Assembly (NCBI GenBank): GCA_946628455.1
Contig: CAMOWP010000107.1
Location: 1-6,127, forward strand
DNA: 6,127 bases
Source of the DNA: an uncultured Clostridia bacterium
GTDB taxonomy: Bacteria > Bacillota > Clostridia > Oscillospirales > Acutalibacteraceae
Reading direction: 5' to 3'
Within the stretch, counting starts at the first letter, position 1. Each line of letters starts with the position of its first letter. The position numbers and the translations under genes are program-made. Positions 1 through 5,906 of this stretch are shown one piece after another. The notes under the pieces are model-generated. The model was not told the DNA's origin. It made no database searches and worked only from the letters and a program-made list of their open reading frames with translations.

Positions 1-1179
1 GTCAATTTCAAACGCCTTGCCTATTGCGTAGCAGATTATAACCGCAAGCATTATCAGACCTACTATTCCGAGCTCCATCCAGATTTCAATAACAAAATTG
101 TGAGCGTGCGGCTTGTTTAAATCATACATCGTTGAAAGTATGAAGCCCGTCTGCTCGCAGCCGAAGCCCGTTCCGATTAACAGCGCAAGCGGGTGATGGA
201 ATATGTAATCAAGAAGCCCGCGCCAGATTTCAAAATGCCTTGCCGAGGAAAGCAGCGCCTCCTCAGGCGATACGGGCGGGAAGGTGAGGTTCGGGTAAAT
301 ATTTATCCTTCCGTATCTTACAAGCAGCGCGAAAACCGAGCTGCCTCCCGTCGGGATAAACAGCAAAAGAAGCTCCTTTGCGCGGCGTTTGAAAAAGAGG
401 ATGAACATAACTACCCACGCGGCAATAAGCACGTAGCAGCCTGCTCTGGTCTGAGTTGACGCCATGCCGAAGCTCAGGCAAACAAGCTGAGCAAAATAAA
501 ACCTTTTCTGCTTTTTGCTTTTCGCGTTGAAAAGAAGATACACTCCAAGCGGAAACGCAACAAGCATAAGCGTTGCAAGCAGGTTCGGGTTGGAGAAAAA
601 GGCGCTTGAGCGGTTTTCCCACATCTTTGTTCCGATTTTAAACGGCAAAGCCTTGTAAACAAGCGTGTCAAGATTTTTGTAAAACGGCGTAACAAGCGGC
701 TTGATTATATGCTCTGCGCCGTCCTTGCCGACCCACTTTGTGTAGCCGTTTGCATAAGGAACGTAAGTTACAAACTGTATTGTACCCACTATTCCGTTAA
801 TTGCCGAGGAGGCAACAAACGTCTTTATAACCTTGTCAATCCTTTCCTTGGTTCGCGCAAGGTTGAATATCATAACCTGAATGAGAATGACTGCCCACCA
901 GAGCCCCGCGCTGCCGAGAGTATCCAGCTTTTTCGGAGACCATATAACCGAAATCAGCATATAGGTCATAAAAACAAGCTCTATCTTGCCTATATTTCCC
1001 AGTCTTGCAAGCCGTCCCTCGCGTTTCCACTGCCGTTTAAAAATGATAAAAGCGGCGAAAAGAATGAACGGCGAAATATATTCAGGTAAAAGAAAAAAGG
1101 AAAAAACGGTAAAAAGAAGCCAGTACCAGGCGGGGCAGGCTTTATATTTTACCCTGAATTCACTAATCATTTTATCCAT
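1..1179 (-). CDS. O-antigen ligase/polymerase family (Wzy_C) membrane protein, C-terminus cut off by window edge
   Basis: Translating the minus strand from ATG 1179-1177 gives 393 residues with no stop to base 1. The protein is strongly hydrophobic with many membrane segments. Wzy_C-type landmarks occur in order: FFSNPN at 194-199, STQTRAG at 241-247 (Arg245 fits the conserved T-x-S/T-R motif), IGTGFG at 335-340, and PHAHN at 357-361, followed by further helices. A long soluble loop precedes the GTGFG/HAHN part, as in WaaL/Wzy proteins where an Arg and a His in such loops are functionally important. Such proteins join or polymerise lipid-linked glycans on the outer face of the membrane. In a Gram-positive the product would be a capsule, exopolysaccharide or wall polysaccharide. 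The start is chosen because an in-frame stop lies just upstream (1215-1213) and a weak SD-like GGATGG precedes ATG 1179; the next ATG (1170) has no SD. Polymerase versus ligase cannot be decided, and the substrate is unknown. Confidence 0.88.
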   Translation of the reverse strand, partial: MDKMISEFRVKYKACPAWYWLLFTVFSFFLLPEYISPFILFAAFIIFKRQWKREGRLARLGNIGKIELVFMTYMLISVIWSPKKLDTLGSAGLWWAVILIQVMIFNLARTKERIDKVIKTFVASSAINGIVGTIQFVTYVPYANGYTKWVGKDGAEHIIKPLVTPFYKNLDTLVYKALPFKIGTKMWENRSSAFFSNPNLLATLMLVAFPLGVYLLFNAKSKKQKRFYFAQLVCLSFGMASTQTRAGCYVLIAAWVVMFILFFKRRAKELLLLFIPTGGSSVFALLVRYGRINIYPNLTFPPVSPEEALLSSARHFEIWRGLLDYIFHHPLALLIGTGFGCEQTGFILSTMYDLNKPHAHNFVIEIWMELGIVGLIMLAVIICYAIGKAFEID

Positions 1180-1211
1180 AGTATACCATCCGTATTGAAT
1201 TTATCAGCTAT

Positions 1212-1240
1212 ATCATACAACATTTTGTTGAAATATGCAA
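1212..1240 (-). promoter_or_regulatory. Predicted sigma-A-type promoter of the O-antigen ligase-like gene
   Basis: Read on the minus strand, TTGCAT (1240-1235) is followed by a 17-bp spacer and TATGAT (1217-1212). Each box is one base from consensus at the most conserved positions, and the spacing is ideal. The start would lie about 25 bases before ATG 1179. The spacer holds a short perfect inverted repeat, CAACA-TTT-TGTTG (1218-1230). No other good promoter is seen for this gene. Confidence 0.6.
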
Positions 1241-1298
1241 GTATCAGATAATGCAGGCGGTATATATTGGTTGAATAGTAAAAAAATAAAAGTTAATG

Positions 1299-1327
1299 TT
1301 GCATTATTTAAAATAATATAGTATAAT
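1299..1327 (+). promoter_or_regulatory. Predicted sigma-A-type promoter of the first foldase gene
   Basis: TTGCAT (1299-1304), a 17-bp spacer and a perfect TATAAT (1322-1327) precede the 1370 gene. The leader would be about 35 bases. Two perfect AT-rich inverted repeats overlap it: ATTATTT-A-AAATAAT (1303-1317) in the spacer and ATATAG-7 nt-CTATAT (1316-1334) centred on the -10 box. They could be operators or chance in AT-rich DNA. Confidence 0.65.
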
Positions 1328-1369
1328 GCTATATTGTTATATAATAATTTTTAATAAGGAGTAGCAGAT

Positions 1370-3418
1370 ATGAGCGATAAGCTTAATGAAAACTCTGTAA
1401 ACGATGCAGAAAATTTAGAAGAAACTGCAAAGGTTATTCCTGAGGGTGAGGAGCTCGAAATCAACGCCGAATCTCCCAAGCTTGAAGAAAATGATAACTG
1501 GGAGTTTGAGGCAAAGGCGCACACGCTTGACGACACCTTTATTGAAAACGACGAGCTTGTTATCGAAATCCCCAAGAAGGAATTCAAATCGGAAACAAGA
1601 GAGAGGCCGAAGGCTGAGCCAAAGGCAACGCCCGCTACGGAGCAGAAGCCTAAGAAGGATAACAGAAACATTACCCTGTTCCTTCTTGTGGGAATATTCT
1701 GCGTAATCGCAATCGGCGCGCTCACCTTCCTCGGAATCCGTTATTATACAGTTCCCGCAACTGTCGGCGCAACGGCAACCCACGAGGCGGAGAATCCGGG
1801 TAATATAGCTCTTAACATCAACGGAACAAAGGTTACCGCAGGTATGTACAGCTATTATTACAACCAGATTTTAACCTCTTACGTTACTCAGGCGCAGCAG
1901 GGCGCGTATGAGCTTGACATAACGAAGGACCTTACAAAGCAGAAATATAAGGATGAGGACGGCAAGGAAACCACCTGGCAGAAGAAGCTTGACGACGAAA
2001 CTCAGAAATGGCTTCAGCAGCTTGTAGCGTTCTATTCAAAGGGCGTTGAAGAGGGGCTCACACTTACCGCAGATGAGAAAAAGACTATTGACGATGAAAT
2101 CAACACGGTTAAGGAAACTGCCAAGTCCTCAGGTCTTTCCCTTCAGGAGTATATAACAACCACCTACGGCGATTACGTAACGGTTGCAACTCTCAGAAAA
2201 TCAAGCGAGTGGTATATCATAGCTCAGAATTATTCAAGAAAAATATCTATGGATACTCCTCCTACCGTTGAAGAGGCTCAGAAATATTATAACGAGCACA
2301 AAGATGATTTCCTTCAGGTTAAGTTCTCCTGGCTCCCGATGATATTTACTGACAAAAATAAAGCAGACGTTGAAAAACAGGCTAAGAAATACGCCGCTAA
2401 AATCAAAACTGCAGACGATGTTAAGAAATACATCCCAAAGGTTTGTAAGGACCTCATCAGCCAGTATATCGAAAGCGGCCAGGTTGCAGACGAGGAAACA
2501 ATTATAAACGAAATTGCACAGTCCTCCTCCGTTTCTCTCACAAAGGATAATCCGTATCAGTATCCCGACGGTATCGTTAAATTCCTCTTTGATGATAAGA
2601 ATAAGCCGGGAACGGCAACCGCTGTTGTTGACGACCAGTATTCGGCAGTTTACATCGTGCTTAAAGAAAGCAATCCGGAGCCTCTCAAGGACCAGACTTA
2701 TTCAGTTCGCCACATTCTTATCACTCCCGGCTCAAACGAAGAGGAGAGCGAGGAAGAGGATGAGCACAGCGCTGTTAAGGAGTATACCGAAGAGCAGTGG
2801 AAGGCGGCTGAAAAGCAGGCAAACAAGGTTTACGAGGAATTTAAAAAGACCGATAAATCAGAATATCAGTTTGCGCTTCTCGCTGAAAAGTATTCAAAGG
2901 ACCCGGGCTCCGTTTCAACAAGCGGACAGGGCGCATACGGCGGACTTTATTATAAGCAGAGCCTCGGACGTATGGTTAAGGAATTTGAAAACTGGGCTAT
3001 TGATAAGTCAAGAAAATACGGTGATACAGCAATTGTAAAAACGCAGTTCGGCTATCACATTATGTTCTTTGTTGACGCCCAGCCCGATTATCTTATGGAC
3101 TGCAAAACCGCGGTCAGCTACGATAAAGAGGAAAAATTCATCGACTCTTATAAGATTAAAAAGAATGAAAAAATCCTCAATAACGCAATCAAAGCAATTA
3201 ACAGCAAGGTTAAGAAGGACTTAAGCGCAAACTCTTCCGCTCAGTCCGCTGCCGATAACACCTCCGGTGATTACGTAACTCCCGAGGAGGAAGAGGCTGA
3301 GGAAGAGGCTGACGCAGATATCGCTCTTGAGGATGAGGACTCAGGCGAGGCAACCGTTGAGGGCGAGGCTGACGCAGATATTGAAGCTGAGGCTGAAACC
3401 GAAGCAGACGGCGAATAA
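1370..3418 (+). CDS. Membrane-anchored SurA/PrsA-like parvulin-type peptidyl-prolyl cis-trans isomerase (foldase 1)
   Basis: 682 residues, started by ATG 1370 behind AAGGAG (1356-1361) at 8-nt spacing. Residues 1-99 are a hydrophilic acidic region ending in a basic patch (KPKK). One membrane helix follows at about 100-122, so the N-terminus is predicted inside and the rest outside. Residues about 146-312 are a helical, SurA_N/PrsA-like region beginning LNINGTKVT. Residues about 315-434 look like a degenerate parvulin fold without its His motifs. Residues 445-567 form a good PpiC/rotamase domain: VRHILI (446-451, His448), a run resembling F-x-x-LA-x-x-YS-x-D, a GG turn, and FGYHIMF (560-566, His563). 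The last 49 residues are about half Asp/Glu with no Lys/Arg. Family knowledge: these proteins assist folding of exported proteins outside the membrane. No lipobox is present, unlike PrsA. It is paralogous to the next gene. Client proteins are unknown, and isomerase activity is inferred from the domain. Confidence 0.88.
   Translation: MSDKLNENSVNDAENLEETAKVIPEGEELEINAESPKLEENDNWEFEAKAHTLDDTFIENDELVIEIPKKEFKSETRERPKAEPKATPATEQKPKKDNRNITLFLLVGIFCVIAIGALTFLGIRYYTVPATVGATATHEAENPGNIALNINGTKVTAGMYSYYYNQILTSYVTQAQQGAYELDITKDLTKQKYKDEDGKETTWQKKLDDETQKWLQQLVAFYSKGVEEGLTLTADEKKTIDDEINTVKETAKSSGLSLQEYITTTYGDYVTVATLRKSSEWYIIAQNYSRKISMDTPPTVEEAQKYYNEHKDDFLQVKFSWLPMIFTDKNKADVEKQAKKYAAKIKTADDVKKYIPKVCKDLISQYIESGQVADEETIINEIAQSSSVSLTKDNPYQYPDGIVKFLFDDKNKPGTATAVVDDQYSAVYIVLKESNPEPLKDQTYSVRHILITPGSNEEESEEEDEHSAVKEYTEEQWKAAEKQANKVYEEFKKTDKSEYQFALLAEKYSKDPGSVSTSGQGAYGGLYYKQSLGRMVKEFENWAIDKSRKYGDTAIVKTQFGYHIMFFVDAQPDYLMDCKTAVSYDKEEKFIDSYKIKKNEKILNNAIKAINSKVKKDLSANSSAQSAADNTSGDYVTPEEEEAEEEADADIALEDEDSGEATVEGEADADIEAEAETEADGE
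3305..3381 (+). repeat. 17-bp direct repeat in the acidic tail of foldase 1
   Basis: GAGGCTGACGCAGATAT occurs exactly at 3305-3321 and 3365-3381, 60 bp apart and in frame, giving EADADI twice. It suggests the tail grew by in-frame duplication. The number of copies may vary between strains (inference). Confidence 0.75.
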
Positions 3419-3459
3419 TTGCAGATTCTCAAAATTCAGACAAATAATTAAAATAAATC

Positions 3460-3488
3460 TTGTAATATCTTACAACTTGTTGTAAAAT
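3460..3488 (+). promoter_or_regulatory. Predicted promoter of the second foldase gene
   Basis: TTGTAA (3460-3465), a 17-bp spacer and TAAAAT (3483-3488) form a plausible sigma-A promoter 34 bp before ATG 3522. No terminator is visible after the preceding gene, so read-through from 1370 could also contribute. A perfect inverted repeat overlaps the spacer and -10 box. Confidence 0.55.
3470..3485. repeat. Inverted repeat TTACAA-CTTG-TTGTAA over the foldase 2 promoter; candidate operator
   Basis: The 6-bp arms are perfect with a 4-bp centre. A third copy of the arm, TTGTAA (3460-3465), lies 4 bp upstream, so three alternating half-sites recur every 10 bp, one helical turn. The last arm overlaps the -10 box. 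This geometry suits a repressor dimer, but no regulator is identified. As RNA, the middle arm could pair with either flank. Confidence 0.4.
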
Positions 3489-3505
3489 ACCGAAGAAATA
3501 ACCGT

Positions 3506-3512
3506 AAAAGGA
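3506..3512 (+). promoter_or_regulatory. Ribosome binding site that fixes the foldase 2 start at 3522
   Basis: AAAAGGA abuts the upstream in-frame ATG at 3513, leaving no room for initiation there, but sits 9 bases before ATG 3522. The start is therefore taken as 3522 (protein beginning MANEKETK). Confidence 0.8.
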
Positions 3513-3521
3513 ATGATAATT

Positions 3522-5336
3522 ATGGCTAACGAAAAGGAAACCAAAGTTACTAAATATGAAGCTAAGCTCAAGGCTGCAGAAGCCAGAAAGGCTGAGCTTA
3601 ATGAGCAGATTGAGGAGCTCAGATTAAAGATTCTTGACTGTGAGGACGATAAGGAAAAGGAGTCTCTGCGTAAGAAAAGAGAAGAGCTTATCGCTTACAG
3701 AAACTCAATTGTAATCACTGACGATAAGATTACAATGCCTATGAAGAAATCAACCAAAAAGGGAATCACAGCCTGCATTGCAATTCTTCTTGTTGTTGCA
3801 ATTCTTTGCGGCTATGTGTTCTCGGGCCTTGCAAGAAAAGGCTTTGTAAGCACTCTCGGCTATCCTCAGAGAGCTCTCACTGGCCTTGTTCTTACAGATT
3901 CAAACGGCAAAAAGCACAATATCAAGACTGTTACATATAACTATTACTACGCTGTAGCTTACAACAACCTTGAACAGCAGCAGCAGTATATGTCGCAGCT
4001 TTCCGGTCTTTCATCATCTTCGTCTGACAGCGGCGACACAATTGATTTTGACAAGCCTCTCAAGGAGCAGAAAACAACTGACGATGACGGCAAGGAAATC
4101 ACATGGGAAAAGAAGCTGCAGGACCAGGTGCTTGACAGCATTAAGGAGCACTATTCTCTTTACTATGCAGCTGTTGAAGCAAACAACGGCAAGGAGCCCG
4201 AAATCTCTGAGGACGCGCAGACTGAAATTGACGACGCTCTCACTGAAATTGAAAAGAACGCAAAGAACAACAGATACACCCTTGACGCTTATCTCTCTCT
4301 CGCTATCGCTTACGGCGTAAACTCCGAGGTTTACAGGGAAGAGGAAAAAATCAAGGCTATCGCTGACGATTACAAAGAGAATTATAAGTTTACGGATAAG
4401 GAATATGACGCATATCTCAAGGACCATAAGGCTGACCTTATGGGCGTTGATATGATGTATTTCGAGGCTGCAAACGCTGACGACGCCAAGGCGTTCGTTA
4501 AGGCTCTTAACGCAGACGGCTCAAACTTTACGGAGCTTGCCGCAAAGTATGCAGAGGATGACTGGGACAAAAAGGCTAACCTTGATAAGGATAACGTAAC
4601 CTATTATAATTTCACTCAGGAAAACGTTAAGGCTATGGGCGGCGCAATCAGCGTTGCTGACGAAAACAAAAAAGAGGACGAGAAGGACGATAACGCCGAG
4701 GCTAAGTATTCGGGAATCGAATGGCTCTTCTCAGACAAGAGAAAAGCAGGAGACGTTAAGAATTATTCTACCTCCGTTGTTTACATCTTAAAGCCCGCGC
4801 ACCTTTATGAGGGCAATACTGTTAACGTTCGTCACATTCTCGTTCAGCCTGAAACAAAAACTAAGGATGACGACGGAAAAGACACCACGGAAACCGTAAA
4901 CGCTTCCGAAGCAACTGATAAGCAGCTCGCAGCAGCTAAGAAGAAGGCTGATAAAATCTATGCTGAATATAAGAAGGGCGAAAAGACCTCCGAGGCTTTC
5001 GCTGAGCTTGCTAAGAAATATTCATCAGACAGCAACGCTTCAACAGGCGGTCTTTATGAGGATATTCCTACCAACCAGATGGTTCCCGTTTTCAACAACT
5101 GGTGCTATGATGACAGCCGCAAGGCAGGCGACACGGCAATAGTTCTTTCCGAATACGGTTATCATATTATGTACTTTGAGGGAAGAACTGAAACTCCGGT
5201 ATGGCATAAGCTTGCCGACACAGTTCTCTCTTCGGACGATTCCGAATCCTCGCTTATAAGCATTACCGATAAGGCTGAGCTTAAAACATCATTCCTCGGT
5301 TCCCGTTATTTTGTAAAGGACGTTGACCTTTCATAA
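3522..5336 (+). CDS. Membrane-anchored SurA/PrsA-like parvulin-type peptidyl-prolyl cis-trans isomerase (foldase 2)
   Basis: 604 residues from ATG 3522; a 607-residue version from 3513 is unlikely because the SD would touch that codon. Residues about 4-62 are a charged coiled-coil or helical hairpin, cytoplasmic by prediction. A membrane helix lies at about 81-103 (GITACIAILLVVAIL onward) behind KKSTKK. Residues about 120-300 are a helical SurA_N-like region sharing a D-D-G-K-E-x-T-W-x-K-K-L motif with foldase 1. Residues about 307-425 resemble a parvulin fold lacking catalytic residues. Residues 434-553 are a good parvulin domain: VRHILV (436-441, His438), FAELAKKYSSD, a GG turn, GDTAIV, and YGYHIMYFE (545-553, His548). 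It should act on exported proteins at the outer membrane face. No signal-peptidase or lipobox site is seen. It has its own promoter and is followed 20 bp later by the coiled-coil gene, probably co-transcribed. Substrates are unknown; the catalytic assignment rests on the domain motifs. Confidence 0.88.
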   Translation: MANEKETKVTKYEAKLKAAEARKAELNEQIEELRLKILDCEDDKEKESLRKKREELIAYRNSIVITDDKITMPMKKSTKKGITACIAILLVVAILCGYVFSGLARKGFVSTLGYPQRALTGLVLTDSNGKKHNIKTVTYNYYYAVAYNNLEQQQQYMSQLSGLSSSSSDSGDTIDFDKPLKEQKTTDDDGKEITWEKKLQDQVLDSIKEHYSLYYAAVEANNGKEPEISEDAQTEIDDALTEIEKNAKNNRYTLDAYLSLAIAYGVNSEVYREEEKIKAIADDYKENYKFTDKEYDAYLKDHKADLMGVDMMYFEAANADDAKAFVKALNADGSNFTELAAKYAEDDWDKKANLDKDNVTYYNFTQENVKAMGGAISVADENKKEDEKDDNAEAKYSGIEWLFSDKRKAGDVKNYSTSVVYILKPAHLYEGNTVNVRHILVQPETKTKDDDGKDTTETVNASEATDKQLAAAKKKADKIYAEYKKGEKTSEAFAELAKKYSSDSNASTGGLYEDIPTNQMVPVFNNWCYDDSRKAGDTAIVLSEYGYHIMYFEGRTETPVWHKLADTVLSSDDSESSLISITDKAELKTSFLGSRYFVKDVDLS

Positions 5337-5356
5337 TTAATCTTAAACGGTGAAAT

Positions 5357-5593
5357 ATGGCAACTGAAAAAAGCAAAAGGCTTAAACAGCTTGAAATTGA
5401 AAACGCAAGGCTTATGGCGGCGCTTGAGGACGCTGAATATGAGTGCGAGCGCCTTGAGATTATTAATTCAAATCTTGAGCGCCAGCTCAACGAGGCAAAC
5501 CGCGAGCTTGAAAAGAATATAGAAATTCTTCAGGGCTTCAAAAGCGATATAGAAGGCCTTGTAAGCTCAATTGAAAAAGTGAATAAACAGTAA
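5357..5593 (+). CDS. Small coiled-coil protein of unknown function
   Basis: 78 residues, ATG 5357, with GGTGA (5349-5353) just upstream, a workable SD of the AAGGAGGTGA tail type. I do not recognise a named family. No signal peptide or membrane segment is seen, so it should be cytoplasmic. A heptad register runs unbroken from about residue 12 to 75: d positions L12, L19, A26, L33, L40, A47, N54, F61, L68, V75; a positions N16, L23, C30, N37, L44, L51, L58, I65, I72. Asn at a positions is typical of parallel two-stranded coiled coils. It lies 20 bp after foldase 2 without an intervening terminator and ends just before a terminator-like hairpin, so it is probably the last gene of that transcript. 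A role as partner of the cytoplasmic coiled coil of foldase 2 is conjecture. Confidence 0.8.
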   Translation: MATEKSKRLKQLEIENARLMAALEDAEYECERLEIINSNLERQLNEANRELEKNIEILQGFKSDIEGLVSSIEKVNKQ

Positions 5594-5598
5594 TAACA

Positions 5599-5636
5599 AC
5601 CCCTGATTTTACATATGTATTATCAGGGGTGTTTTT
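5599..5636 (+). terminator. Intrinsic terminator-like hairpin between the coiled-coil gene and yabP
   Basis: ACCCCTGAT (5599-5607) pairs perfectly with ATCAGGGGT (5622-5630), a 9-bp stem with a GC-rich base. The 14-nt loop contains a smaller self-complementary TACATATGTA (5610-5619). A G and then TTTTT (5632-5636) follow. It starts 6 bases after the coiled-coil stop codon. The T-run ends exactly at the yabP ATG, so the element could end the foldase 2 transcript, control yabP translation, or both. Confidence 0.72.
5625..5631 (+). promoter_or_regulatory. Putative yabP ribosome binding site inside the hairpin's 3' arm
   Basis: AGGGGTG sits 5 bases before ATG 5637 and is the only SD-like sequence there. 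Most of it is base-paired in the hairpin, so the site would be masked when the stem forms and free in an RNA that starts inside or after the 5' arm. Confidence 0.45.
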
Positions 5637-5906
5637 ATGAACGGGGAATTTGAGAGAAAACACAGTCTCACTCTTGAAAACAGAGAAACGCTTGAAATGA
5701 GCGGGGTTAAGGATGTCGGCGCATTTAATGAGGAGCAGATAACAGCCACCACCTCTCTCGGCGATATCCTGATAAAGGGGAGCGCGCTCCACGTTGACGA
5801 GCTTAACCTTGAAACGGGAAGCCTGAAAGTAAGCGGAACAATCGGCGCTTTTGTGTATAATGATAAAGTCAACGCAAAGGGCTTTTTCGGGAGGCTATTC
5901 ACATAG
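5637..5906 (+). CDS. yabP: Sporulation protein YabP
   Basis: 89 residues, slightly shorter than the roughly 100-residue Bacillus protein. It fits the YabP/YqfC family: a short N-terminal stretch (KHSLTLENRETLEMSGV) like the conserved R-x-L-x-I-x-GV opening, the TSLGDILIKGSALHV segment matching the family's M-G-x-L-x-I-x-G-x-x-L-x-V core, and the ending KGFFGRLFT, close to the family's KGFFSKLFK. Position directly before a YabQ-like frame supports it, since yabP-yabQ adjacency is usual in spore formers. The Bacillus gene is transcribed in the mother cell under sigma-E and is linked to cortex/coat assembly. The gene usually preceding yabP, an S4-type RNA-binding protein, is not present; the coiled-coil gene is there instead. 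ATG 5637 is the only ordinary start between an upstream in-frame stop (5604-5606) and the conserved core. I see no convincing sigma-E promoter upstream. Confidence 0.88.
   Translation: MNGEFERKHSLTLENRETLEMSGVKDVGAFNEEQITATTSLGDILIKGSALHVDELNLETGSLKVSGTIGAFVYNDKVNAKGFFGRLFT
5889..5894 (+). promoter_or_regulatory. Ribosome binding site pointing to an ATA start for yabQ
   Basis: GGGAGG within the end of yabP lies 8 bases before ATA 5903, an ideal distance, and only 2 bases before ATT 5897. It is the best clue to where yabQ translation begins. Confidence 0.55.

Noticed and set aside
193..1198. Plus-strand and other-frame minus-strand open frames of 60-130 codons opposite the ligase-like gene
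   Set aside because: They are shadows of the long minus-strand membrane protein, which alone carries family motifs (NPN, TQTRAG, GTGFG, HAHN) and a promoter and start.
1351..1783. Antisense open frames of about 120 codons over the start of foldase 1
   Set aside because: Low-complexity Ser/Phe/Leu-rich products that mirror acidic codons of the sense gene; no RBS or promoter, and one would overlap the foldase RBS.
2514..3038. 174-codon plus-strand open frame in another frame within foldase 1
   Set aside because: An Arg/Ser-rich out-of-frame product across the parvulin domain, with no SD; the sense frame has clear catalytic motifs.
3419..3512. Terminator after foldase 1
   Set aside because: The hairpin-forming repeats there are AT-rich and not followed by a T-run on the plus strand; they fit promoter/operator DNA better.
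3513..3521. ATG 3513 as start of foldase 2
   Set aside because: The Shine-Dalgarno AAAAGGA directly abuts this codon; ATG 3522 has correct spacing.
3970..4570. Alternative-frame and antisense frames inside foldase 2
   Set aside because: Compositionally biased shadows of a Lys/Asp/Glu-rich gene, with no recognisable domain or translation signal.
5580..5625. Sigma-E-type promoter for yabP (GAATAAA at 5581 with CATATGTA at 5612)
   Set aside because: The spacing is about 24 bp instead of about 14-15 and both boxes are poor matches; expected biologically but not supported by sequence.
5609..5902. Antisense frames over yabP
   Set aside because: yabP on the plus strand explains the sequence; the antisense products have no family resemblance.
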